38,537 bases of DNA, from positions 1 to 38,537 of the forward strand of contig JAEUUY010000007.1 in the NCBI GenBank assembly GCA_016787225.1. The letters are read 5' to 3'. This DNA comes from Chitinophagales bacterium. Its GTDB lineage: Bacteria > Bacteroidota > Bacteroidia > Chitinophagales > JADJOU01. Numbering within the stretch: position 1 is the stretch's first letter; the number at the start of each line of letters is the position of its first letter. Below are positions 25,590 to 33,893 of the stretch, one piece after another. The notes under the pieces are model-generated. The model was not told the origin of the DNA. It ran no database searches and saw nothing but the letters and a program-made list of their open reading frames with translations. The translations under genes were made by a program, and so were the position numbers.

Positions 25590-27422
25590 ATGCAGCCTAA
25601 ATATAGAGAATTTTTATTTTTTAATATTACCTCTTTGCTGTATATATTGATAGCTATTCCTTATCTTAAGTATTTAGATTTTGAAATAAGTTGTTTTCCT
25701 TTTGCTTATTTATTAATTCTTAATTTTTCTCATTTTTTTGCAATCGGATATTTAGCTCTTATCTTATATAAGATTTTAAGTCTAGTATCAAGTGGCTATA
25801 AATACAAAATAATTCTTGCTGCACTAATTTCTTCAATTATAGCTTGGATTTTATATTTAGACACCATTGTTTATAATCTATACCGAATGCATATAAATAT
25901 TTTTACCCTTGAACTATTGTTAGCTAAGGGTGGACTAAATATATATTATTTGCATAAAAGCCAGTATGCCATTTTAATTGCAATTTTTATTTTAATGTTT
26001 AGTAGCTTATTTTTCCTAGCTAAAAAGATTTTTACTTATGACATGAATTATTGCCCTGTTCCAAAGTGGCTTATGGTTGCATTGGTAGCAATGGCAATGT
26101 TAACATCGCATTTTATTCATGGATACTCGTTTGTCTATAATAAGACTGATAATCTAAGGATTTCCAGTCTATACCCTTTATATTTTCCTACACAGAATGA
26201 TGAATTCTTTTCAAAATTTAGATTTTCTAAATTTGATAGTTTGGTTCATAAAAAGCCTCATATAACCAAAGTAAATGAGGCAAACTTTGTTTATCCTCGA
26301 GAGCAAATTGTAGCAGAAAAAAGCGAAAACAAAAATATTATACTAATATTGATTGATTCATGGCGATACTTAGCCTTCGACTCTATAACAATGCCAAACA
26401 TTTTCAAATTTTCAGAAAAATGTCAGGTTTTTGAAAATCATTTTAGTGGCAGTAATGCAACTAGGAGCGGATTATTTTCTTTGTTTTATGGTATTCCCGG
26501 CATTTATTGGGAATCAGCATTAAACAATAACACTCGACCCGTTTTCATAAACTTGTTAGAAGAAAAGAATTACCTAATTTCGACTTTCAGTTCTGCTTCA
26601 TTAATGAACCCACCATTTCATAGAACTATCTTCTGGAATGTAAATAATATAGATTTAACTGCTTTATCTGATGCCCCTCATTACAATGATAACGTCATTA
26701 CCCAGAATTATATTAAACATTTAACCCAAAATAAAAAAGCTTCGAAGATTCCAAGATTTGACTTTATTTTTTACGATGCCATGCACTCAATTTCTCATCC
26801 AAGCGATTTCAAGGGACCTTTTCAACCTGAATGGGAATATGCAAAATATGAATTTCTAACTAATAATACTAATCCTGATAAGTTTTATAACCTTTACAAA
26901 AATTCTGCTTATTATGTGGATTCTCTTGTTGGTATGATACTAAAAGTTTTAGAAAAAACGAACGAATTAGAAAATTCTATAATCATTTTAACTGGAGATC
27001 ATGGACAAGAATTTAATGATAATAAAAAAAATTATTGGGGACACAATGGAAATTACTCTAGAGCGCAGTTGCATGTTCCACTATTAATTTACGACAAGAA
27101 TTTAACTCCTAAAAAGTACTCCCACTGGACCTTCCACTATGATGTTTTCCCAAGTATACTAATAGATTACTTTAATGTAAAGAACAATTTGAGTAGTTTC
27201 AGTTATGGAGCATATTTATATAGGAAGTCCCAAAGAAAACAAATATTGGTAGGCAGTTCTGATGATTTTGCAATTATAAGTCAAGATGACATACTAAAAA
27301 TTTATTATTCAGGAATGTATGAATTTACTGATATGAAATTAAATAGAAAATTAGACAAAATTGAATTTGAAAGTGTTGTGAAAGTTTTAGATTCAGCTCA
27401 GAAATTTTACATCCGTTACTAG
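25590..27422 (+). CDS. Inner-membrane sulfatase-fold protein, YejM/PbgA-like
   Basis: 610 residues. About five N-terminal membrane helices (roughly 8-30, 38-64, 73-95, 126-146, 160-180) are followed by a periplasmic alkaline-phosphatase-superfamily domain. The linker SSLYPLYFPTQNDEFF resembles the DUF3413/YejM junction. Metal/nucleophile-type residues are visible: Asp256 (LILIDSWR), Thr291 (GSNATRSGLFSLFYGIPGIY), Asp470-His471 (TGDHGQEF) and GHNGNYSRAQLHVPLL. E. coli YejM controls LPS synthesis through LapB/LpxC and is thought not to be a classical sulfatase; whether this homologue does the same, or modifies an envelope lipid, is not known. No neighbouring gene supports either role. It stands alone, divergent from the adhesin gene. 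Confidence 0.82.
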   Translation: MQPKYREFLFFNITSLLYILIAIPYLKYLDFEISCFPFAYLLILNFSHFFAIGYLALILYKILSLVSSGYKYKIILAALISSIIAWILYLDTIVYNLYRMHINIFTLELLLAKGGLNIYYLHKSQYAILIAIFILMFSSLFFLAKKIFTYDMNYCPVPKWLMVALVAMAMLTSHFIHGYSFVYNKTDNLRISSLYPLYFPTQNDEFFSKFRFSKFDSLVHKKPHITKVNEANFVYPREQIVAEKSENKNIILILIDSWRYLAFDSITMPNIFKFSEKCQVFENHFSGSNATRSGLFSLFYGIPGIYWESALNNNTRPVFINLLEEKNYLISTFSSASLMNPPFHRTIFWNVNNIDLTALSDAPHYNDNVITQNYIKHLTQNKKASKIPRFDFIFYDAMHSISHPSDFKGPFQPEWEYAKYEFLTNNTNPDKFYNLYKNSAYYVDSLVGMILKVLEKTNELENSIIILTGDHGQEFNDNKKNYWGHNGNYSRAQLHVPLLIYDKNLTPKKYSHWTFHYDVFPSILIDYFNVKNNLSSFSYGAYLYRKSQRKQILVGSSDDFAIISQDDILKIYYSGMYEFTDMKLNRKLDKIEFESVVKVLDSAQKFYIRY

Positions 27423-27450
27423 GTTGATGTAGTTTACGACTTTTGCTTAG

Positions 27451-27482
27451 AATAAAAAAGCAGCCTATTTCTAGACTGCCTT
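27451..27482 (-). terminator. Rho-independent terminator of the response-regulator gene
   Basis: On the minus strand AAGGCAGTCTA (27482-27472), a GAAA tetraloop, then TAGGCTGCTTT: an 11-bp stem with two G-U pairs, running into a T run (27459-27454). It lies 30 bases past the response-regulator stop. Confidence 0.85.
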
Positions 27483-27512
27483 CAACCAAAAATTAATTAT
27501 GAAAAAAATCTA

Positions 27513-28211
27513 CTAGTTTTGAGCTACAACTAATTTGTAACCCTCACCGTGGATATTTTGAATTTCGATATTGCTATCTTTACTTAAGTACTTTCTTATT
27601 TTGGTGATATACACATCCATACTTCTTCCAGTGAAATAGTTATCAGAACCCCAGACCGCCTTTAATGCTATTTCTCTGGTCAATACCCCATTTTGCTGAA
27701 TGCAAAGCTGCTCTAAAAGTCCAGCTTCTTTGGTTGTTAGCTTTTGAGCCACTCCTTCGAAAGTCAAGGTTCTACTATTCAAATTGAAAGTATATTTACC
27801 GATAACGAACTCGGTCTTACCTTCTAGGTTGACACCTTTTTGAGAACGTCTAAAGATAGCTTCTATGCGAGCTACCAACTCATCAATTTCAAACGGTTTA
27901 GTCATATAGTCATCTGCTCCTACTTTGAAGCCCAAAATTTTATCTTCTTTCAAGCCTTTGGCTGTCAGGAAAATAATAGGAATCATTGGATCTACTTTTC
28001 TGACTTCACGTGCCAGAGATATACCATCTCTCTTGGGCATCATAATATCTAATAGAAGCATGTCATACTTTCCTTTTTCGAAATTATTCCATGCCTCTTC
28101 TCCATTGCGATATAGAGTCACTGTATAATCATTGATTTCAAGACTATCATAAATCATGTTTCCAAGATTTACATCATCTTCTACAAGCATTAAATGTTTT
28201 TTAGTAGCCAT
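27513..28211 (-). CDS. OmpR-family response regulator (kinase not adjacent)
   Basis: 232 residues. The receiver domain (about 6-122) has the acidic pocket Glu11-Asp12-Asp13, phosphoacceptor Asp55 (LLLDIMMPKRDG), Thr83 and Lys105 (TKPFE). The C-terminal winged helix (about 135-230) has the effector signature LTTKEAGLLEQL and DVYITKIRKYLSKD, so it binds DNA. No histidine kinase is encoded on either side, so the partner is elsewhere or the regulator is orphan. The gene has its own terminator. Two GTTAA-type palindromes lie upstream (28244-28264, 28304-28317). Confidence 0.95.
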   Translation of the reverse strand: MATKKHLMLVEDDVNLGNMIYDSLEINDYTVTLYRNGEEAWNNFEKGKYDMLLLDIMMPKRDGISLAREVRKVDPMIPIIFLTAKGLKEDKILGFKVGADDYMTKPFEIDELVARIEAIFRRSQKGVNLEGKTEFVIGKYTFNLNSRTLTFEGVAQKLTTKEAGLLEQLCIQQNGVLTREIALKAVWGSDNYFTGRSMDVYITKIRKYLSKDSNIEIQNIHGEGYKLVVAQN

Positions 28212-28243
28212 ATTTTTGAATTTTAAAATGAATTTAATTTATT

Positions 28244-28264
28244 ATATAGTTAAATTAACGATAT
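28244..28264. promoter_or_regulatory. Palindrome upstream of the response-regulator gene, candidate operator
   Basis: ATATAGTTAA-A-TTAACGATAT: a 21-bp near-perfect palindrome (one mismatched pair), 33 bases before the response-regulator start codon. A related TTAAC-TATT-GTTAA lies at 28304-28317. Autoregulation of OmpR-type regulators is common, though they usually bind direct repeats. Confidence 0.4.
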
Positions 28265-28381
28265 ATCTTTGATTTTAGTTTCTCAATTAAAAAAAACATT
28301 TAGTTAACTATTGTTAATTACGTGTAAGCGCTTGATTATGTAATTTTTATTTTCCATATATTTTTGTATAAACCCTAATTC

Positions 28382-28543
28382 AGCATTAGAAAATACAAAT
28401 TCTTAATCACCAAATTACGGGACTGGTTGGGATAAACCCAATTAATTCATATAGTTTTCCACGTTGTGGCTTCTAATTATAACTTTGATTCATTTTGCAT
28501 TTCACAAAAGGAGGTTATAAAACTCTAGAAGAATAAATGTTAT
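28382..28543 (+). repeat. Dispersed intergenic repeat, copy 2
   Basis: Related to 128-355 by ordered shared blocks: GCATTAGAAAAT, CGGGAC, TTCATATAGTT, CCAC-GTT-GTGGCTTCTAAT, CTAGAA and AATAAATGT. It includes hairpins TTGGG-ATAAA-CCCAA (28427-28441) and CCAC-GTT-GTGG (28459-28469). Copy 2 has AATACAAATTCTTAATC, the reverse complement of a piece of copy 1. The 481-base gene-free stretch 28212-28692 is this repeat plus the regulator upstream region and the promoter of the next operon. Confidence 0.5.
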
Positions 28544-28643
28544 GCTATAAGCTAAATTCTCTCGACTAGACAAAATAAAAGGGCTTCAAATAGAAGTAAG
28601 CAATGCCTCCCCCCTTTTTCTCCATGAATCTAAATGATTTTTT

Positions 28644-28651
28644 TATATTTG
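28644..28651 (+). promoter_or_regulatory. Putative operon promoter, -7 box TATATTTG
   Basis: TATATTTG matches TAnnTTTG 41 bases before the ATG at 28693. It is the only good match in the 150 bases upstream of this three-gene operon; a canonical -33 is not evident. Confidence 0.45.
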
Positions 28652-28692
28652 TTGAGTTATAAACAGCAATTAAAACCAGACATTCTCATTCT

Positions 28693-31600
28693 ATGCTATT
28701 TCTAGGCCTCAAAAGAAACGTGACGTTTCTAGTATGTATTTCAGTACTTGGTATTCAACACCTCTCCGCTCAAAGAATCAAAGATTATATTTCTGCAGAT
28801 ACCGCTATTTTTCGTGGGATTGTTCTACATGACAAAGAACAATATCAGAAAGCTATCGAATCATACAAACTAGTATCATCTAATGACCCTAGTTATCCTC
28901 TCGCTTTATATGAGATTGCCTTGAGTTTTTATGAATCTAAGAATTATGATTCTGCCTATGCCTATGCTACAGAATGTATAACATATCCAGAATCTAATTT
29001 TTATGAAAGTGCGGTTATATTGCGTGGTAACTCATTAAAAGAACTAGAAAGATTTCCAGAAGCACTGCAAAATTATGACGCAGCCTTGTCGAAATTTCCT
29101 AAAAATGTAAGTCTGCTTCATAACAAAGCGATGGTTTACAAAAAATCGAAAGAGTTTCAAAAAGCCCTTGATTTATTCAAAGAAGTCAATGTAGAATATT
29201 CTGGGTATATCAAAAATCAGCTCGCTATTGCTCAATTAGCAGAAGAAGAAGGATTTCTCACTCAAGCCTTCTTAGCATATAGCCATGCTTTGTTATACTC
29301 CATTGGTACCAAGCATCATCTATCCATCTTAGCGGAAATGAACAAGCTAGCTGCAAAAAAACTAGAGGAGAATCCGAAAGATATCATCTTTAGCGCAGAA
29401 GGAGATCAGTTTGGTGATATAGAAAATTTATTGAAAACACAGGCTGCTCTTCAAAAAAAATACAAAATTAATACCGAGATTGACCTACCTATTGTACGAC
29501 AGTTACATCTACTTTTTGCTCAATTAGAAAACTATGAACCTGGTAATGGCTATTTTGACAAATACTATGTGCCTTTTTATAAAGACATCGCTAAAGATGG
29601 AAAATTTAACCAATTTATTGACATTCTATTTTTGCCTATAAACGATCCTCAGATACAACGATTGATAGGAGGTAGAAGCAAAGAGGTTATCAAATTCGCA
29701 GAAGAATTAGGAATAAAGCTTGCCAATACTGTAAATAGAAGAGACCTTACTATTATGGACAAAAAACTTAATCTCGCATGTCATTTTAATAAGGGTATAA
29801 AAAGCTGTGGAAACTATAACGAAGATAATAAGAAAGACGGCGTCTGGTATGTTTTTCATACCAATGGTAATCTTAATAGATATGGAGAGCTAGTAAATGA
29901 CAAAGCTACCAATCTTTGGGAATACTATTATACGGATGGTAAAAAAAGTGCAGAATATATGTACAAGGATGATAATATGAATGGAGTTTATAAGAGATTC
30001 TATCGCAATGGGAAAATAAGTGAAGAGGGAAGTTATCTAGAAGATAGTCTCGATGGTGAATTTAAGTCCTACTATATGAATGGTAATTTAAAATCTAAAG
30101 GAAACTATATCAATAATAAATACGACTCAGAATGGAGAACATACTACGTAAACGGAAATCCAAAAGGAATTTTTAATTATAAAGAAGATCTTTTTGATGG
30201 TGAGTACACAACCTTTGCTGTCGATGGTAAGACTGTTTTATCTAAACTCAATTATAAAAATGGGAAATTAGACGGCAAACAAGAAACCTATCACCTCAAT
30301 GGCAATAAGGAGAATGAAGGTGAATTTAATCTAGGAAAACGAATAGGAGAACATAAAGAGTATTTTACCAATGGGGTACTGAAAGAAGAAACCAAGTATG
30401 AAGATGACGAACTCATAGACCAAAAAGACTACTATGTCAGTGGAGCACTTTATACGAAATATGGCTACAAAAAAGGTGAGCTGGAATCTATGGATATGTA
30501 CGACTATGACGGGAATCATACAACTACCTACAAGTTTAAAAATGACTATCTCAAGCAAATGATAACCTATAACAAAAATGGTGAAGAACTGGAGAAAGAG
30601 TCTATTGGTAAAAATGATGAGTTTGCTGGAAAGTGGTTTTATACAAATAATCGATCTATGCAAGGAAATTATAAAAAAGGGAAAAGACACGGGCGCTGGG
30701 TTTTTTATAATATAAATGGAACTAAAGATAGCGAGTCAAACTATGAACTAGGTGTAAAGAATGGTCTTCAGCGTGAATATAATTACCTAGGGATACTCTC
30801 TTCAGAATTTCGAATGGAAGATAATAAAAATCATGGCTATTACAGAACCTATTATCCATCTGGAGAACTGAAATCAGAAAGCTGGTATATCGAAGGGAAA
30901 TTAAACGGTCCTCGATACGAATACTATATAGATGGAACCACTATGAATGAGTCCTACTATGTCGATGGAGATCTGGAAGGCAAATACATAGAATACGATC
31001 CAGATGGGAAGGTCCTGGCTCACTACAATTACAAAAATGATGAATTTATCTCCTATACGAATTTTGATAGAGATGGAAAAGAACTCAATAGTGTAGTCAT
31101 TTCCGAAAACAAAACAGAAATGAAACCATGCTCTAAATTAAGTTTCACAAGTTATAAAAGAGATAAAATCTATGGTCTGAATGAAGGCGAGACCTATAGC
31201 GAACCCGCTCCAGGTATATTTGACTTTAAGGGAAATTATTTAGCTGGTGAGTTGCACGGTGTTTTTACTCACTACTACAGCAATGGAAATAAAAATGTAT
31301 CGGCGAATTATCTCCTAGATAATAAAGATGGATCTGATACATTCTTTTATCATAATGGCAATATTTTTTCTATAGAAAACAATATTCTAGGAGTCAACTA
31401 TGGTAAATATAACCGCTTTTATTATACTGGTCAGCTATGGCTCGAGAGAAATTATATCAATGACAACAGGGATGGTTTTGAAAATGTATACGGCATCAAT
31501 GGGGAACTCGTTCTTCAGAAAATATATAAACTGGGTTACTTCTACGGCATTGTTCGTAACAATGCCAATGGCGAACTAGCCGATACCTTAAAGGCTCGCA

Positions 31601-31977
31601 ACGAAACCCTCGAATACGAAGCCAATTATAAGAATGGAAAAACCGCAGTCAAAGAATCTATCAAACTGGACAACCTATTAAGTTCAGAGTTTTTTGATGA
31701 AAATGGACAGCTCTTATATATATATCAAGGTGAGGAAAATGGCAACGATCTAAAAAAAGAGTACTACTACACCAATGGAAAACTCATGAATGCTACCAAA
31801 TTTGATAAAGGTCAACAAACAGAAAAACTATTTTATAGAGCTGATGGATCATTAGAAATGAAGGAAGAATTAAAATTTGATCAGGTTCATGGCAGAACTA
31901 TAGTCAAGGATGAGCAAGGAGCTACTAAACTGAATTTAATTTACAGAAATAATATAGCATATGAACTGGGCGAATAA
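28693..31977 (+). CDS. Secreted TPR and MORN-like (YwqK-type) repeat protein
   Basis: 1094 residues with a signal peptide (MLFLGLKRNVTFLVCISVLG, cleavage likely after LSAQ near 26). Residues about 30-220 are TPR-like (for example YQKAIESYKLVSSNDPSYPL, FPEALQNYDAALSKFPKN). From about 365 comes an array of roughly 25 MORN-2-type repeats of pattern Y-NG-KSEG-Y-DGEW-YY, interrupted near 810-850. MORN-2 repeats are commonly protein- or lipid-interacting; the function here is unknown. First gene of an operon: its last 17 bases overlap the next gene, implying translational coupling with two DUF3857/transglutaminase proteins. Confidence 0.85.
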   Translation: MLFLGLKRNVTFLVCISVLGIQHLSAQRIKDYISADTAIFRGIVLHDKEQYQKAIESYKLVSSNDPSYPLALYEIALSFYESKNYDSAYAYATECITYPESNFYESAVILRGNSLKELERFPEALQNYDAALSKFPKNVSLLHNKAMVYKKSKEFQKALDLFKEVNVEYSGYIKNQLAIAQLAEEEGFLTQAFLAYSHALLYSIGTKHHLSILAEMNKLAAKKLEENPKDIIFSAEGDQFGDIENLLKTQAALQKKYKINTEIDLPIVRQLHLLFAQLENYEPGNGYFDKYYVPFYKDIAKDGKFNQFIDILFLPINDPQIQRLIGGRSKEVIKFAEELGIKLANTVNRRDLTIMDKKLNLACHFNKGIKSCGNYNEDNKKDGVWYVFHTNGNLNRYGELVNDKATNLWEYYYTDGKKSAEYMYKDDNMNGVYKRFYRNGKISEEGSYLEDSLDGEFKSYYMNGNLKSKGNYINNKYDSEWRTYYVNGNPKGIFNYKEDLFDGEYTTFAVDGKTVLSKLNYKNGKLDGKQETYHLNGNKENEGEFNLGKRIGEHKEYFTNGVLKEETKYEDDELIDQKDYYVSGALYTKYGYKKGELESMDMYDYDGNHTTTYKFKNDYLKQMITYNKNGEELEKESIGKNDEFAGKWFYTNNRSMQGNYKKGKRHGRWVFYNINGTKDSESNYELGVKNGLQREYNYLGILSSEFRMEDNKNHGYYRTYYPSGELKSESWYIEGKLNGPRYEYYIDGTTMNESYYVDGDLEGKYIEYDPDGKVLAHYNYKNDEFISYTNFDRDGKELNSVVISENKTEMKPCSKLSFTSYKRDKIYGLNEGETYSEPAPGIFDFKGNYLAGELHGVFTHYYSNGNKNVSANYLLDNKDGSDTFFYHNGNIFSIENNILGVNYGKYNRFYYTGQLWLERNYINDNRDGFENVYGINGELVLQKIYKLGYFYGIVRNNANGELADTLKARNETLEYEANYKNGKTAVKESIKLDNLLSSEFFDENGQLLYIYQGEENGNDLKKEYYYTNGKLMNATKFDKGQQTEKLFYRADGSLEMKEELKFDQVHGRTIVKDEQGATKLNLIYRNNIAYELGE

Positions 31978-33892
31978 AATTATTCTATTCTTTCTCTGCA
32001 TAGCCACGAGCATCCATGCTCAAGTAGAGGACTATGTCAAAAAATTAGAAGCCAAGTATCCAAAGGAGAATTTTATCACTACCTTAGAATCTAAGAAATT
32101 CAAAATTGAATTAAAAAACAATAGTCCCAAGGTCTATCTTGAGAGCTACTCTGAAACTATCCTAATGAATGACTTTCTCAGAGGAGCTGATGAAGGCAGT
32201 GTAGGTTATTCAAAATTTCGAAAACTGACGGACGTAGAAGCCTGGACCATGACCCCAGTAAAAGATGAGTATAAGAAAGTAAAAGTAGCTAAATATGAAA
32301 CAAAGAAAGAGCTGGACAATGCTATATTTCATGATGATCACGAAGAGAAAGTTTTTAACTATACCGAATTAAAAAGAGGAGCGAAACGCTGTCTTAAATC
32401 TTCTTATGAATTCGAACTACCTCAAATGTTTGACTATGTCATACTGATGAATCAATCCTCTATAGAACAATATGATGTAGAAGTAGAAGTAGATAACGCT
32501 ATCACTCTGAATTTTAAGGAATACTATCTTGAAAACAAAAAATTTGATTTCGAAAAAAAGGTAGAAAAAAATAAAACTATCTACAAATGGCGATTCAAAG
32601 ATCTACCAAAGTACAAAGCAGAGAGTGGGTCCTGTGATTTTCTATATTTCGCTCCGCATATACGATTTCTCATATCTCATTATATTGGTAAAAACGATGA
32701 TACCATAAAAGTCCTGCAGACACCTCTTGATTTATATAAGTTCAATTATCAATTCATAGCTAATCTTAAAGAATGCAGTAACCCGAGTTATAAAAAAACG
32801 ATAGACTCGCTCATAGCTGGGGTCTCTGATGATGAAATCAAAGCGAAGAAAATTTATCAATGGGTACAAAAAAACATCAAATATATAGCCTTTGAAAGTG
32901 GATTTCAGGGCTATATCCCGAGAGAGGCAGACGATATTTTTACCAAGAAATTTGGAGACTGTAAAGACATGGCGAATATTATACATAAATCATTCAAATA
33001 TGCCAAGCTGGACAGTGTCTATCTCACCTGGATAGGTTCGGACAAGCTTCCATATCGAATAGAAGAATTTCCAATTCCTGGAGTATTTAACCACATGATA
33101 GCTGTATGGAAACATAAAGGAAAAAACTACATTTTAGATGCTACCAATTCCTACACAAAATGGGGATTGCCCTCGAGTTTTATCCAGACAAAGCAAGCTT
33201 TTATAGGACTAAGCCCTACAGCATATGAAATCTATAATATAGACCCCGTTTCGGATGAAGTCAATCAGAAGATAATTACTGTAAGAGCTAAAATATCAGG
33301 AGATACATTGAAAGGCAGTGGCAGTGTAAAACTCACAGGGTATCTGAAAGATTATTTTATAGGACGGACAGATCACCTCAAAGGTAATGATCGATTTCAA
33401 TATCTCAAAAATTTCGTTCAGTTAGGTAATAATAAATTTATTCTGCAAAATCAAAAAGAATTTAATATTGATGAGATTGATAGCCCATATCTGGTGACTT
33501 TTGACTTTGCCATACTCAATTATGTTTCGAAAATTAAGGATGAAATTTTTATAAACCCATATCTAGAAAAATATGGCTCCACAGATGACCTTAACGATAA
33601 GAGAATCTCCGATATTAAGGCGGATTTTCATTCTAAGCAGTCTATCGATATAGAAATAGACATGCCCGAAGGCTATCAAGTCAAGTATCAACCGAAAAAT
33701 GAATTTATAGAATACGACGAATTGTTTTTCACTTCAGAACTTCATGTGAAGGAAGATAAAATAAAATTGTATTATGAGTTCGTTCACGATTTCATCATTC
33801 TACCGAAATCAAAATATAAAATACTCAAAGATTACCAAAACAAAGTCTTAGACCTATTATCTGAAACCATTTCCTTTAAAAAAATAAATTAA
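31961..33892 (+). CDS. Secreted DUF3857/transglutaminase-like protein, intact triad
   Basis: 643 residues. The signal peptide is MNWANKIILFFLCIATSIHA, cleaved before Q. The N-terminal part (about 25-260) fits a DUF3857 beta-rich domain. The transglutaminase-like domain (about 270-410) keeps the Cys-His-Asp triad: Cys334 (FGDCKDMANI), His378 (VFNHMIAVW) and Asp393 (YILDATNSY), after KAKKIYQWVQKNIKY. A C-terminal beta domain follows. Such proteins may act as cysteine peptidases or crosslinking enzymes; the substrate is unknown. It overlaps the MORN protein gene and is followed one base later by a sister protein without the triad. Confidence 0.88.
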   Translation: MNWANKIILFFLCIATSIHAQVEDYVKKLEAKYPKENFITTLESKKFKIELKNNSPKVYLESYSETILMNDFLRGADEGSVGYSKFRKLTDVEAWTMTPVKDEYKKVKVAKYETKKELDNAIFHDDHEEKVFNYTELKRGAKRCLKSSYEFELPQMFDYVILMNQSSIEQYDVEVEVDNAITLNFKEYYLENKKFDFEKKVEKNKTIYKWRFKDLPKYKAESGSCDFLYFAPHIRFLISHYIGKNDDTIKVLQTPLDLYKFNYQFIANLKECSNPSYKKTIDSLIAGVSDDEIKAKKIYQWVQKNIKYIAFESGFQGYIPREADDIFTKKFGDCKDMANIIHKSFKYAKLDSVYLTWIGSDKLPYRIEEFPIPGVFNHMIAVWKHKGKNYILDATNSYTKWGLPSSFIQTKQAFIGLSPTAYEIYNIDPVSDEVNQKIITVRAKISGDTLKGSGSVKLTGYLKDYFIGRTDHLKGNDRFQYLKNFVQLGNNKFILQNQKEFNIDEIDSPYLVTFDFAILNYVSKIKDEIFINPYLEKYGSTDDLNDKRISDIKADFHSKQSIDIEIDMPEGYQVKYQPKNEFIEYDELFFTSELHVKEDKIKLYYEFVHDFIILPKSKYKILKDYQNKVLDLLSETISFKKIN

Positions 33893-33893
33893 T

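Noticed and set aside
30331-30690. 119-codon hydrophobic frame antisense to the MORN protein
   Set aside because: Hydrophobicity is a by-product of the Lys/Asn/Tyr-rich sense strand; no supporting leader.
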